This document shows, in pieces, positions 31,163 through 43,819 of a stretch of 64,000 bases of DNA. The notes under the pieces were generated by a model. The model was not told the DNA's origin and did not search any database. It saw nothing but the letters and a program-made list of their open reading frames with translations. The DNA comes from Fagopyrum homotropicum (Eukaryota > Streptophyta > Magnoliopsida > Caryophyllales > Polygonaceae). Position numbers and translations under genes: made by a program. Numbering within the stretch: position 1 is the first letter of the stretch; each line of letters starts with the position of its first letter. The stretch spans positions 146,316,494 to 146,380,493 of the forward strand of contig BSWB01000005.1 in the NCBI GenBank assembly GCA_033239125.1. The letters are read 5' to 3'.

Positions 31163-33823
31163 ATGCATCTTTCATTGTGGAAACCAATTTCCCATTGTGC
31201 TGCTCTTATCCTGGACAAGAAGAGCAGATCGAAAGACAGGTCTGATGTCGCCTTTGAGGGGAAACGAAACCCGTCAATTCTCAGGAAATTGCAAGATAAT
31301 CTCAGAGAAGCTCTTGAGGAAGCATCTGAAGATGGGTCCCTTTTCAAGTCCATTCAAGATATGGAGTCGGAGTCCTATCAGGATGAAGGCTTGGGAAGGT
31401 CAAGATCCCTTGCAAGGCTGCACATTCAGCGGGAATTTCTTAGAGCAACTGCCTTGGCTGCTGAGCGCACCTTTGAATCAGAAGGGTCCATTCCTGACCT
31501 CCATGAGTGTTTTACGAGGTTTCTGACTATGTACCCGAAGTATCAGTCTTCTGAAAAGATTGATCAGCTGCGTGAGGAAGAGTATGAACATCTTTCGGAG
31601 CCAATTCCCAAGGTATGCCTCGACTATTGTGGGTTTGGATTGTTTTCTTACCTTCAAACACTTTATTATTGGGACACTTCGACGTTTAGCTTGTCTGAGA
31701 TAACTGCTAATCTGAGCAATCATGCTCTTTATGGAGGTGCTGAGAGTGGCACTGTTGAGCATGATATAAAGACTCGAATTATGGATCATCTAAACATCCC
31801 TGAAAAAGAGTATGGGATTGTTTTCACTGTGAGTAGAGGTTCAGCTTTTAAGTTGTTGGCTGAATCATACCCTTTTCATACCAACAAGAAACTGTTGACA
31901 ATGTTTGATCATGAAAGCCAGTCTGTTAATTGGATGGGTCAGAGTGCTAAGGAAAAGGGGGCGAAAGTGTATAGCTCATGGTTTAAGTGGCCTACTCTTA
32001 AGCTTTGCTCTGCTGATTTAAGGAAGCAGATCTCAAATAAGAAGAAAAGGAAGAAGGATTCTGCTGTTGGTCTCTTTGTGTTTCCTGTTCAGTCAAGGGT
32101 GACGGGCGCCAAGTATTCATACCAGTGGATGGCGCTTGCTCAGCAGAATAACTGGCATGTGTTACTTGATGCTGGTTCGTTGGGTCCGAAGGACATGGAT
32201 TCACTCGGATTGTCACTTTTCCGTCCAGATTTTATAATCACGTCGTTTTACAGGGTGTTCGGTTCCGATCCAACTGGATTCGGTTGTCTTCTGATCAAGA
32301 AATCTGTAATGAGTTGCCTTCAGAGCCAATCGGGAGTTACTGGGACAGGAATGGTTAAGATAATCCCAGTGTTTCCTCAATATCTTGGTGATTCCGTTGA
32401 TGGGCTGGATGGCTTGGTTGGCTTAGAAGATGAAGAAGCTGATGAGAATGGAGATCTAAAGGGAAATACTAACAAGGGAGCACAAATGCCTGCCTTCTCT
32501 GGTGCTTTTACTTGTGATCAAGTGCAGGATGTATTCGAGACCGAATTGGAGCACGACAACAGCTCAGAGAGAGATACAAGCACAATCTATGAAGAGACCG
32601 AAAGCATTTCTGTAGGTGAGATGATGAAGAGTCCGATTTTCAGTGAGGACGAGTCATCTGGAAACTCCTTTTGGATTGATGTGGGTCAAAGCCCTATCGA
32701 GTCTGAGGGTACAGTCCAGCGTGAGAAACAGAACCCTTTGTCACCCTTGCCTCCATTTTGGTTTACCGGTGGAAAGAAAAACAAGCAAGTCTTGTCTAAG
32801 CCTTGGGGCAAGAATTCTATAAGCCCCGCTTATGATGAGAATGATTCAAGTCTAATGCAACATGAAAACCACCATATGCTTTCATTTGATGCTGCTATTC
32901 AGTCAGTTTCTGGGAACCTGGACAATGTCCAAAACGGAAGACTCGATCACAGAAGTCTCATCCCGAACAGTTCTGCAAGCGGGCCCACCATTGGTCCTAG
33001 TGCAATCCGAAGAGAGACGGAAGGTGAGTTCAGGCTGTTAGGAAGACGAGGAGCTGAAAGAAAAGGAGGCAGCAAGTTTTTGTGCTCAGAAGAAAACGAC
33101 CTTGCGGGCAAGGAAAGAAGAGTGTCCTTCAGTATGGAAGACCATCACAGAGATCACTTCAACTGTCCTATAGAAACCGGAGAGGCATCTGTTACAGGCT
33201 ATGAAGATGACCTGTATCATAGTGATGGAGAATACCTTGAAGATGAAGGCACGGATAGGAGGGAACCCGAGATAATCTGTCGGCATCTTGATCAAATAAA
33301 CATGTTGGGGCTCAACAAGACAACTTCCAGGCTTCGATTCTTAATCAATTGGCTTGTGACATCTCTACTTCAACTGAGGCTACCCGGTCCCAACGCCGAC
33401 ACTTCTGTTCCTCTTGTTCAAATCTACGGTCCTAAAATCAAGTACGAGCGTGGTGCAGCTGTGGCGTTCAACGTGAAGGACAGAAACAAAGGTCTGGTGA
33501 ATCCGGAAATCGTTCAGAAGTTAGCTGAAACTCACGGCATTTCCCTAGGTGTCGGTATCCTAAGCCATATCAGAATCATGGATGGACCGAAAAGTCATTG
33601 CGGAACTCTGAACATCGAGGATACCACGTTGTGTAGGCCAATGACTAACGGATGTCATGATGGGAAGAGTGGTTTCTTCAGAGTAGAAGTCGTTACTGCA
33701 TCTCTTAGCTTCTTGACGAACTTCGAAGATGTGTACAAGTTGTGGGCATTTGTGGCCAAGTTCCTCAATCCTGCTTTCATCAAAGAAGGTAGTAGTCTCT
33801 CCCCTATTACTGAAGATTCTTAG
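31163..33823 (+). CDS. MOCOS/PLP-transferase-like protein, copy B2
   Basis: 886 codons without any length change relative to B1. I see a few dozen substitutions, mostly in the acidic central region (about residues 480-700) and near the C-terminus (for example TPNIEDTKL versus TLNIEDTTL), whereas the N-terminal fold is almost unchanged. Arg364 in SFYRVFG (AGG at 32252-32254) is shared, so the missing PLP lysine predates the duplication. The 5' leader, its intron and the TATA-like box are conserved with B1. The gene converges on the XLG gene downstream. It is plausibly functional, but the biochemical role is unknown. Localisation is not evident: no signal peptide or membrane segment. Confidence 0.85.
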   Translation: MHLSLWKPISHCAALILDKKSRSKDRSDVAFEGKRNPSILRKLQDNLREALEEASEDGSLFKSIQDMESESYQDEGLGRSRSLARLHIQREFLRATALAAERTFESEGSIPDLHECFTRFLTMYPKYQSSEKIDQLREEEYEHLSEPIPKVCLDYCGFGLFSYLQTLYYWDTSTFSLSEITANLSNHALYGGAESGTVEHDIKTRIMDHLNIPEKEYGIVFTVSRGSAFKLLAESYPFHTNKKLLTMFDHESQSVNWMGQSAKEKGAKVYSSWFKWPTLKLCSADLRKQISNKKKRKKDSAVGLFVFPVQSRVTGAKYSYQWMALAQQNNWHVLLDAGSLGPKDMDSLGLSLFRPDFIITSFYRVFGSDPTGFGCLLIKKSVMSCLQSQSGVTGTGMVKIIPVFPQYLGDSVDGLDGLVGLEDEEADENGDLKGNTNKGAQMPAFSGAFTCDQVQDVFETELEHDNSSERDTSTIYEETESISVGEMMKSPIFSEDESSGNSFWIDVGQSPIESEGTVQREKQNPLSPLPPFWFTGGKKNKQVLSKPWGKNSISPAYDENDSSLMQHENHHMLSFDAAIQSVSGNLDNVQNGRLDHRSLIPNSSASGPTIGPSAIRRETEGEFRLLGRRGAERKGGSKFLCSEENDLAGKERRVSFSMEDHHRDHFNCPIETGEASVTGYEDDLYHSDGEYLEDEGTDRREPEIICRHLDQINMLGLNKTTSRLRFLINWLVTSLLQLRLPGPNADTSVPLVQIYGPKIKYERGAAVAFNVKDRNKGLVNPEIVQKLAETHGISLGVGILSHIRIMDGPKSHCGTLNIEDTTLCRPMTNGCHDGKSGFFRVEVVTASLSFLTNFEDVYKLWAFVAKFLNPAFIKEGSSLSPITEDS

Positions 33824-34144
33824 TTGTCAGTAGGAATTATACTGTTTGAAAGTCTCTCTTTTGAGTTTTCCAGAGTATAATGGTAAATACATGATGCTTG
33901 TAACTGCATTCAGTATGCCCTCTTCTTTGTGGTATTTCAATTACCGGACTTTAGTAGACACGTAGAGATGATTTTGCTGATGTTTTGTACAGAAAGTCGA
34001 GCATATGCTTCCACTTCTAGTCAAGTACTCAAGTCTGTTATTTATGCAACGAGGTTTTGCGAGGGTTTAACATTTATGGGTTTTGTTAACCAATGTAGAT
34101 GCGAATGTTTTGGAAATTTTGAAAAGGGTAGGAGATACTGAGAG

Positions 34145-34389
34145 TAGGCTTGTTCAGACTGTCCAGGACCGGAATTGAACCGGAAATCTCTTATTGGCCG
34201 GAAATTCAGGTCCGGTTTAGACCGATTGGACCAAAAACATTTATAACTTTTTTTGGGTCCTAAAATTTGACGGACTAGACTTGAATTGGATCGGAATATT
34301 GGGTCTTGATTAAGGTCCAATTCAACAAGAGTATTCTGGACTGGTCTAGGTCTGATCCACAATTCTGAACCGGAATTTAAACACCCCTA
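34145..34389. mobile_element. hAT-like element with ACCGG motifs (copy 2)
   Basis: Same insertion as 14912-15156, with flanks ACTGAGAG (34137-34144) and ACCGAGAG (34390-34397). Confidence 0.7.
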
Positions 34390-34704
34390 ACCGAGAGGTT
34401 TCGGGTTTGACCACAACATAATAAGGCAATATGAAATAAAATGTTGGTGATGAAAGCCTTAGGGCTCGAGATACAAAAAAAGTACACATTTGTTAACCAA
34501 AAAAAATCAGACTATTGGGATATATCTTTGTGGCTACTACATAGATGGCAATCAAGGTAGTCGTAAGGATTTGGAGGTATGTTTTAAGTAGTTTAAAGGA
34601 GCAACAAGCATTAGTGGATCAACAATAGCTGTTGATCAGTGTAGAACTTGCGTATAATAAACAAGGTTTTCTGGACATCACTTGTGAAAAATGATAGCTC
34701 TTGA

Positions 34705-35064
34705 TGGCATAGCAGACTCGGTTCGTTTATAAACGAGACGAGTCTGAGTTGAGCTTAAATTTTATACGAGATTTAAAACATGTTCATATTGGGCTCGTTT
34801 AGAAAGTGGACGAGCTTGATGATCCGAGCTTTTTTGATGATCCGAGCTTTTGACGAGTCGAGCCTGAGTAGGTAGGCTAAAATAATGCTTACATAGTGTT
34901 ATTTTAGCCAAAAGAGTCGTGTTTAATGATTGACATGCTCAAGCTCGACTTGTTTATAAAAGAGCCGAACCTAAATTTTATACAAACTTTAAAATGCGTT
35001 CATATTCGACTTGTTTAAAAAAGAACGAGTTCGAGCCGAGCTTTTGACGAGCCGAACAGCCCTA
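34705..35064. mobile_element. hAT-like element with GAGCTCG-type motifs (copy 2)
   Basis: Counterpart of 15462-15818. Here the right end (...GCCGAACAGCCCTA) is preserved and the left end is lost. Internal blocks such as CTCGTTTATAAACGAG are palindromic. Confidence 0.5.
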
Positions 35065-35429
35065 CAAAGCACAAGTGTACAAGTGAAAGTAGTAAGAAGA
35101 TGAATGACCACCGGAGAAGTTTCGTATTAGTAATACTTCGGATCATACAAATGGTATTATAACTAGTCTGCCACGTCCATACAATTGGTGGGCGTTGACG
35201 TATAAAATGTCAATATCATTTACACGCCTAAACTGGATCTTATTAAGAAATATAAATACACCAACTTGAAATTTTCACAAACAACAATGAAACTAAAGAT
35301 AGTGAGCCAAGGGTTTACCTACAAAGCTAATCAGCTATCAATCCCTCCATCCACATTTACAAATATAGACGCTTCTCTGTTCAACCTAATCATCTATAGT
35401 GGAACTCAGACCTATGTTCTTTCTAGGCA

Positions 35430-38400
35430 TCAATGGGAAGGTGAGCTAGCTTCGATGCTGCAAATTGAGTACTCATTAGAACTGAAGTTGATTCTTTCAT
35501 CCTCCCATTTGATGATCTCACTGGCATATTTCAAGGATGTGTCGACACTACCGGGCTCTAGACCCTTAACCAAGGAGACGTATAGCTTCTTGCCTGTAAG
35601 AGAGGAGAAGAGCCGCTTGAACTTCACAGCAACGTGGTGGGAAGCCAATTGACCAAGTGACGGGTTATGGTTGATACTCGTGATGTTTTTGTATGCGGTT
35701 TGGTGGCGGCTGATAAGAGGTTGGAAATCCTCAAACCACTCGCATTGAGAGAGCGGTACTCGTTTTACCTTCTCCTCAAAAAGATCGAGCTTGTTTAGTA
35801 CGAGGAGGAAGTCCATCTGCTCAAAGGTTGGATGGGTTACTATGCTTTCAAAGAATTTTTTGGACAAAAGCATCTTGTTTGTAGGTTCCTCGTAATCTGA
35901 GCAAAGTTCGTCATACTCGGTCAATGAGACACAAAACATGACGAGTCTGACATCTTCAAACATCTCTAGCCATTTGCAGTTCTCTGCAAGGCCTCTTGCT
36001 TGCACTCTAATAAGTTGATACCTGTATACATGGAACATTTTAACCATAATCTGAATGCATATTAATCTACCAACAAAATATATAATAAAGAATAAAAGGA
36101 TCGAAGAGGACGTTAAATGCTTTAGTTTATCTCATCTTAAGATGTCTGAACTGTATAGGGAATTGCAGATATCAAATTGGATATAAGAAATACGAGCTTG
36201 ATTACTCTCACATGCTACATGCCTTGACCTTGAAAAAAAAAACCGACTGAAATGATTGAATGATAACATGCATAATCGCATTATTCTCATACTAATTCCA
36301 TCTTTTTCATTCTGCATTTAAAGCTAGTTCGCAAGAAATTATGTTTGTGTTCTGACTCACCTAAGAAAAGAATCATCGTGCTGATCAGGAGCATCAGTAT
36401 CTCCCTCGGGTACTGATAGGGGAAATGAGAAATCCACACAAGCAAGGCCATTGGAGGAAATGACTCCTTCCGCATATAGGATATCCAAATCAGATGGTTC
36501 AAAATCTGCTTTCAGAATATGAACAGCCTGGCACAAAAATAGAAATTTTGACATTACTACCATCATTGACTAGAACATTAAGCTATTCACAACATTAGGC
36601 TGACAACAATCAAGCAACAGTATGGACAGAAGTTACAAAACCAAACAGAACCTAAGACTCACTTTTTATTTAATTGAATGCACACCTGAAATAATAATCA
36701 ATTGAAATAAGTATTTGGCCCCGAGTTGGCCAATTGGCCCATTTCTATTTTTATATTGAAGGGAAAAAGAAAAATATGTAGTCTAGAACGAACTTATCCA
36801 TGAACCAAACAGTTGCTCAGCCAAACCAGTGAGAGAGAGAGGGGATAACTTTCTATAGGCTTACCCGTTCTAGGAAATACGTAGCATTACTGGGTAGCAT
36901 TTTCAGTTCACTTCTTCGATTGTATGTGGCTTGAATGGCAGAACTGTTCCACAACTCTTCAGCCAATGGAGCATATTCACGAGTAGCGGCAGGAAATATT
37001 GTTTCCAAACTACCAGATGCCATTGCTTTTAGAAGCCAATCAGAGAATGATTTCAGCCTTGGGGAAATGGAATAGATACTTCTGTTTTCATCAGCACTAC
37101 CTACTGCAAATGGAAATCTTTCTCCCGTAAGTACTTACTGAATAGAGTCAGCATAATGTCTTACATAAGCTTTCCTCAAAAACAAAGTCATAAATAAGCT
37201 TAGTAAATTATACCTTCATGGTTTGATTCAGCTGATAACTGTTTTGTCCTCACACCCATCAAACATTCTTCTTCAAAGTGCTCACGGCCCTCAAGTAGCA
37301 TTCCAAGGTAGCTATATACATTACCCTGGATCGTCAACTTGATATTTTCTCTCTCATCCACAGAGAAAGGCTCACTTTTATATAGAATCTTTGCCTGAAG
37401 GATAAGACATTCATAATTTTTTAATTGCTTTCCAGTTGAACTAGCATGCTACTTATCAATATCCAAAATCTTTGACAATAAAGTATATTAACTGCCAAAA
37501 AATTAGTAAGTTAGGGCATAATTATACAACATATGACAGCTTGTATAATTCAAGCAAAAATCAACAAGCTTGGCTCAAAAGAAGAAGAAATATCATGTTC
37601 TCTTTTTTAACACTGTAAATCATTGTAAAAAGACAAGACCAAACTTTCCAAATCAAGAGTACACAATAGATTAGACAATGGAATCCTTGACATTTCCCAA
37701 CAATATGCTTCAGTTACTGAAATTAAAGCATCTATTAACAATCTATATTATGGTAGCAATTACCAATATACCTGCTTAAAAATAGTACTTGTTCCAGAAC
37801 CACTACATCCAACTAAAAGAAGCTTCTGGATCATTCTGTGCTCAAAGTAGTCAGGGATCCTCCTGCTAGGTATATAATTTACTTGTTCATCATAAGGATG
37901 CTTTGATTTAGATGGTACAGGCAAGGACAGAAGAGAGCAAAACAACTTTGTTCCTGCCTGAGAGAAGTTATATTCATTAAAAACATAATCTGAAAATTAA
38001 TACTTGATTGAAGCTGCATAATAATTATATAAATGAATACACACCTTTCCCCATATGTATCCTTTTGTATTGTTTTGTCCTTCTTCCTGGTATGAACCAT
38101 CTTCATTCACCCAAAAGTGAGGACTACCAGCACACTGGACTCCTGCTAACTGTGGCGTAGGACAAAATTCACTGAAGTTTAACACATGATTTTAATCATT
38201 AAGTGAACAGGCATATTAGTGCATTACTCAACCTGCAGCATTCTCAACTCCACTTTGGTAATCTCTCGACCATTTATCAACACTTGGGTGTTTCCATTGC
38301 TAGCATCTAGCTTGATGGGATCTCCAACATTAAGATGTGGACTAATGATCTGAGAAGGCTTTTGTCCTTCCTATAAAGTTGAGCAACATAAGCCATTATA

Positions 38401-39719
38401 TTAGTAAGGAAATCAAATGACTTGAGAAAATGTAATTGTATCACCTATAAGGCTATAAAACTCACCTTTCCCCAAAGTCCGGACACTTTGTCATACCAAT
38501 AGTTCCCAGGTTTGAGATTCTTTGGAGGGTTGGGGCAAGTCTGTAATATGACCAGTTCTTCTTGCCAAAGAGGTTTCCCATTCACACTAATGTTCTCAGA
38601 TGGAAGCTGATTGACATCACACATCTTCTCGGCCTTCATTATTTGTTGAACTTCCAACTCATTAAGAAACCGTTTCAGCATCCTTGAGCATTTTCCCAAG
38701 CTTCCTCGCTTGGCTTCATTAACGGGATACCCGATGCAAGAAACACATTTTCTTCCTTCTGGCATTGAACCCATTGCCCTCAACACACAATTACTGCAAT
38801 ACTTGGCATTGCAGACAATGCAAACCTCCTTTTCAGTGAACCTATTCCCTTTAAAGCAACGATAGCATGCACCTTTCTTGGGTTTTATGTTAGATTTCTT
38901 CTTTGCATTCAGCATTTCAGATTCACCCATCGAGTCAATATCATAAGATGTTACCAAGTTTGTTCTTTTCGCAACACAGTTAGGCATGCTATTGCAGTCT
39001 CTGGCTCTAAAAGAAGAGACTGCTGAAGATGAATAATCCATGCTCAGGCCAGACTTTCTGGAAGTCCAATTGAAGTCAAGATTTTCATTGTATGAGGCAG
39101 AACCCCTCAACATGTCTGACATCCCTGATAATTCATGTGACTTCTCAAAACTCTCACAAAAGTCAAGTGTAGATGAACTAGCAGCAGCACCAACAAGCTC
39201 TTGTGAAAGTTGGTGACTGAAGGAAGACGACCCGAGTTCTGACGAGCTCTGAAACACATCCAACACGCCAGAACCACCACAATATAGCTCTGGTGCTGCA
39301 CCATCCTTACTGCTTTCACCTCTCTCCCCAAAGGCAACAACAGATTTTGGTGAAACGCTGACTTCGGAAGCTAGCTCTGCATGCTTCACTACACTAGCAT
39401 CTCCCACTCTCTCGAAGTCAATTACCGAGGTAGGGGACACATTAGAGTCAGCTCCTACTTCTCCATCCTCTTTTGAGAAGTTCGTGCTCAAATCATCGGA
39501 TACGCGCAAGGGTTGGACAACGGGCAACGAAATTCCATCAGAAACCGGAAAGTGAGAAACAACAGAAGCCACAGGTATCCTCTCAACATGAATAGGAAGA
39601 GCTCTGGGGATATCATAATCAACAGGAGGCCCATTGTACTCCACTGCAAAGGAGTACTCCACCTCCACTTCCTCTACAGCGTCAATCACAATGGAAACCG
39701 ATGCCACCTCAGCTGACAT
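35430..39719 (-). CDS. XLG1: Extra-large G protein (XLG1-like)
   Basis: Model: complement of 38466-39719, 38233-38370, 38045-38149, 37772-37957, 37214-37394, 36865-37103, 36361-36527 and 35430-36021 (2862 nt, 953 aa), in frame throughout with GT-AG introns. XLGs are plant non-canonical G-alpha proteins that pair with G-beta/gamma in defence and development at membrane and nucleus. Order of parts: XLG1-like N-terminus (FAVEYNGPPVDYDIPRALPI), Ser-rich region, a Cys-rich finger at about 280-330 (CYRC, CIVC, CSNC, CVSC), then the G-alpha-like domain. The P-loop reads GCSGSGTS with Thr where G-alpha has Lys. The DxxGQ motif is absent (IRVQARGLAENCKW). NKLD is at 833-836. These departures are known for XLGs. 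The last exon was partly copied to 16329-16781. The symbol rests on N-terminal likeness and gene order. Confidence 0.88.
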
Positions 39720-39746
39720 TTTCCACAAAATTTGAAAACCCTAGCT

Positions 39747-40007
39747 GAATGTATAATCTCCAACTCCTCTATTGAACTCTCACACAAAAAATCTCAAAAT
39801 GACCGATCATTTGCGTTTCAAATTCGAAGCTATGCATGCAATTCGCGATTCTAGAACACGAAACAAGAGCATATGGTAATCTTAAGAAGATGAATCTTGC
39901 TAGCAACATAAACAAGAAAACAAACAGAGGAAAATCTTTCACAAAAATGGAATATCAGGTGTTGGAAAACAAAAGGAAAACGATAAAAATAGGTTGGGAG
40001 ACCTTAC
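39747..40007 (-). other. Inferred 5'-UTR intron of XLG
   Basis: On the minus strand, donor CTG|GTAAGG is at 40008/40007. An acceptor ATTCAG|CTAGGG lies about 28 bp before the ATG. Leader exon limits are uncertain. Confidence 0.4.
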
Positions 40008-40239
40008 CAGTGCAGGGAGATGGAGATGGAAGCGAAGACAGGTGGCTTTCATTGCAGCGGGAGTGAAGGGAAATGCGTGCAAGGGAAAGTGTGAGGAGGA
40101 AAGAGATAACATAACAGCATGTTGGGGAATGGAGACGAAAGGGAAAAGGGGATAAAGAGAACAAAACAGATTGGTAAAGAGAGGAGTTGTTCGTTCTATT
40201 CAACCAAACAAAGGAGGAGTTGGTAAAGGATGGCATCTT

Positions 40240-43200
40240 TCATTTTTTTTTTTTTGAGCATTTGGAATTCGTAATCGGCACTAACTCAGACTCTACGTCC
40301 CCAACTTAAATTGTTAGATTTTACACTTTTATTTAAAATAATCTCCACATCTCTTTCATTTTTCCTGTGAAAAGAGTTAAAATAAAATTCATTCTATTTA
40401 AATTTAGATCTATTTAACTGAGTGCAAAAGAAATCAGGCCCACCTCTTTTACAAATTAACTAATTAAATATTTTCTCTATCTCTTTTTTTAAATTTTCTT
40501 TTAAAAAATCAAATCTTTTCCCTCTCTCTTTCCTCAACTTTACTTATATGTAATTAAAAAAAATGAATACAATTATATTATAGACGACACAAGGATGTGA
40601 GAAAAGGATAAATAGACGGAGGGTATACATAATTTAGTATACAAATAGAGTGCATAAATAGGATTTTAAACGGAGTGGGATGTGGATAGTCTTACGGATT
40701 TTAAAACCGTGTAAAAAATGATTTTTTTTTTCTGACACGGTCACGGATTCTAAAATCGGTTCAATGTCAATTTTTTTTTTCATTTTTTTGTGTGTGTTAG
40801 ACTCCACCAATAAAAATTATCACGGTTTCGGAACCTGTAACGCCACGACAACGGATTTCGAATGTGCCGTGCTTTTGTGATCCATCACCGTGCGTTTACG
40901 AGTTCCGTTTTTAAAATAGGGGGGTAACTGGTCAACTAGCTCATTTATGTTTATTTATTTTGTGTGGATTATCTTATTTATTTGCATTGGAAGGAGGGGG
41001 AGTGAGGTAATAATAGTATGCCAATTTTTGTAAGAAAACAAAAGAGATGTTGTTCATTCTATTCAACCACACAATAGGAGTAGTTGTTAAAGGATGGCAC
41101 CTTTCATTTTAAATATTTGTGAGAGTGTTATGTAGGAAATTCTTGATAATTGTTCATAAGTCCAGCATTTTAACCAACTAAGTTAATTAATGAAATAGAA
41201 AATTTTAGCGCCTATGTCTACTCATTTTATTTCTAACCACTTAATTTTTTTTTAAAATATAAAATAAAAATTATTTTTTGAATATTTTTTTATTTTAATT
41301 TTTATATTTTGTTGACAATGAAATTATGGACTTTAAACAGTGTAATTATGGATCGTCAACTGTGGTTAAAAGTGCAATTAAGGTCTATCAGCAAAAAAAT
41401 TGGTGTTATTAAAAATAAGTTTTTGGAAGAATTTTTTTTACAAAATTTTTCGAATTTTTTGGGGTGAGTTTGATAAGACTGATAAATAGACATTTTTTGA
41501 CTATTGCATCTAGTCCATCTGCGATAAAAAAAAAAAAAAAAAGGCCTCTATACACCAATCTTCTATTTTTTTTTCCCCTAATTTTTTAAATAAATGGTTA
41601 AAAACCAAATGAGTAAAATTTGATGATTATTTTTTAAAATTTTCATATTCTATGCAGTTATAATAAACTGAATGACTAAAACAAATTGTAAGAGAATCGT
41701 GAAAAATACTACAATGATTAAAATTATGAGATAAATAAGTTTGAACTCTATTAACGCTTATCAGTTAATTTTGTTTGACTATCAATAGTTGCTTTTATCT
41801 AATTTTGGTGTAGATTAATGATAACAAAGTATTATAGTCGTTTCGCAAGGTTGTTGCAAAGCACTTGAGCTCGACTTCGAATTGGGCTTTTGACACCGAT
41901 GTTTTGATCCGAACGGCCACCCCACATCCGCCTAGTCGTTTCACTTATCTAGGTCGCTCTAATATCGATTATTCAACTTTGAAGCTAATCATGCGGACTT
42001 CGTGATGTAATTCTTCCTCATAGGGATCTTCTCATCGCCTCTAACTTCATGAAGAATGCGATTCTAGCACATTTGATGTCTTAAATGTTTGAAATACATA
42101 AAAGTCAAGGTAGGTATCAAAATACAGAAAGTGAAAGCTTTTCATACAAATAGGCATATATGAGATGGAAAAGATGGTAGGATATGCATGAAACAAGGTG
42201 TAAAAAGTGTTACATTTGCCACTCGTCAAAATACCACATACATAAGCCTTGCTCGTCATCGAGTAAGATCATGCCATATACATGTTATGTGTAAAACAAA
42301 TGTGTGTCTCATGTAAGAAGAAATCGGACAACTCAAACCATGTCATCATAACCTCAATTATAGTAAGAGAAATGACTAAAGAATCATAAACATCCAAACC
42401 GCTAAGTGTAAATGTGTTTGTTCTCAATCTCATGCACAAGATGTGTTTATGATATAATAATGAACTCTCAAACTCACCAAACGTGAATATATGTTATTAT
42501 AAGCTTGTCAATACGTTATTTAACTCCACATTTTGTCAAATGAAACTAATATGCAAGATAAATATCATTAAGTCTTTATAAGTGTATAGCAGGGATATAA
42601 GACATGGAAAAAAATTATGGTAAGTCAAATGAGTAGGCCAAAATGGCAAATTGTATCCGAACATAAAATATTTGTAACTTCCTTCAAAGATATTGTCACT
42701 TCACACTTTTTTTTTCCATAATTTGTAATTCTTCATGAATCATAACATTTTGAACCATGATTTTGCTTCAATTTAAAAACAATAACTATTTATTTGTTGT
42801 TGTATATTTGTCGAAATTTTTTTTGTACTTTTCACCAAACATGAAAATGTCTTCAATAATGAAAATATGCACCCAAACTCGCGCATTAACTTCTTAAATT
42901 CACTTTCACACTTTAGGGATGCCCCGTATATATTTTCTTCATTATCTTTTTTCTTCACAACCTAAGATAATGTCAAATGAAGTTAAACACAACTGTGATA
43001 TTTTTTGAGGATCACCAACGAAGGGATAATAAAGGTAAGAAAGCTAATAGAAGAAGAACATATATAAAGGTGAAAAAAATGACATAGGTATAAGAATTGA
43101 GAAGTTTGAACTTTCGTAAATTTGATCCTCAAACACACAACATCAAGCTTATTTAATTTTTTTACTCATAATACTCATAAGTTTGATAATCTCTCATATT

Positions 43201-43553
43201 AATCTATATAAGTTGAGTTTCTAAACGGACATAAGTTTACAAATACGGTTCATATTTTTGACTTACACAATTTATAATTCGGGATGATAGAGATAAGATC
43301 GGAATTACGATTTCAATAGAATTCGGAAATGAACAACTTAATTTTGAAAATAGTTAGTTTTAACTTTAATATTCATATTAATGCATTGTATGCTTTTAAT
43401 GAAGTGCTTAATTATATTTTTTAATTAAATTTTTTAATTAAATTTTTTATATACATTGATTGTATAATTTTTGTATTTAAAATACTAAAAAATCTAAAAT
43501 ATATCATATCATGTAAAGTATAAATAAATATAAAATAGAGTGTTTGTTAAGAA
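40240..43553. other. Intergenic region between divergent XLG and VPS13 genes
   Basis: AT-rich, with homopolymers and no supported gene or clear element ends. Promoters of both divergent genes should lie at its two ends. A patch at 41870-42010 is more complex but has no open frame. Confidence 0.4.
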
Positions 43554-43819
43554 ATGAACCATTCTACATTTCTACATGTAATAAGTTGTAAAGTCTACAG
43601 ATTTACTGTTGGCGTTTATCTCCACCGTCATCCTGTCCCTACTCCCTACCCTCTACCCTCGCTTCCCTCCAATTATTTCGAGAATCTCCGATCGTCTCCT
43701 TTCAGACTTCTCTTGTTCGTTTCTTCTTCCCAACATCTTTCCTTTTTTCTTCTCCAGTGGCGAAAATACGATCCTTCAAACAATAAGCCGGTTGTTGAAA
43801 GTTTTTGGCGCCTTGGAAG
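43554..43819 (+). other. Probable 5' UTR of the VPS13-like gene
   Basis: Pyrimidine-rich leader (CTCCACCGTCATCCTGTCCC and TTCTTCTCC stretches) ahead of the ATG at 43820. An in-frame CTG-class codon upstream is not needed to explain the protein. Confidence 0.45.

Noticed and set aside
35266..35652. 128-codon plus-strand ORF at the XLG 3' end
   Set aside because: Antisense shadow of XLG exon 8.
39445..39728. XLG start at 39728 (MWKMSAEV)
   Set aside because: That start would be a TTG codon; the first ATG is at 39719.
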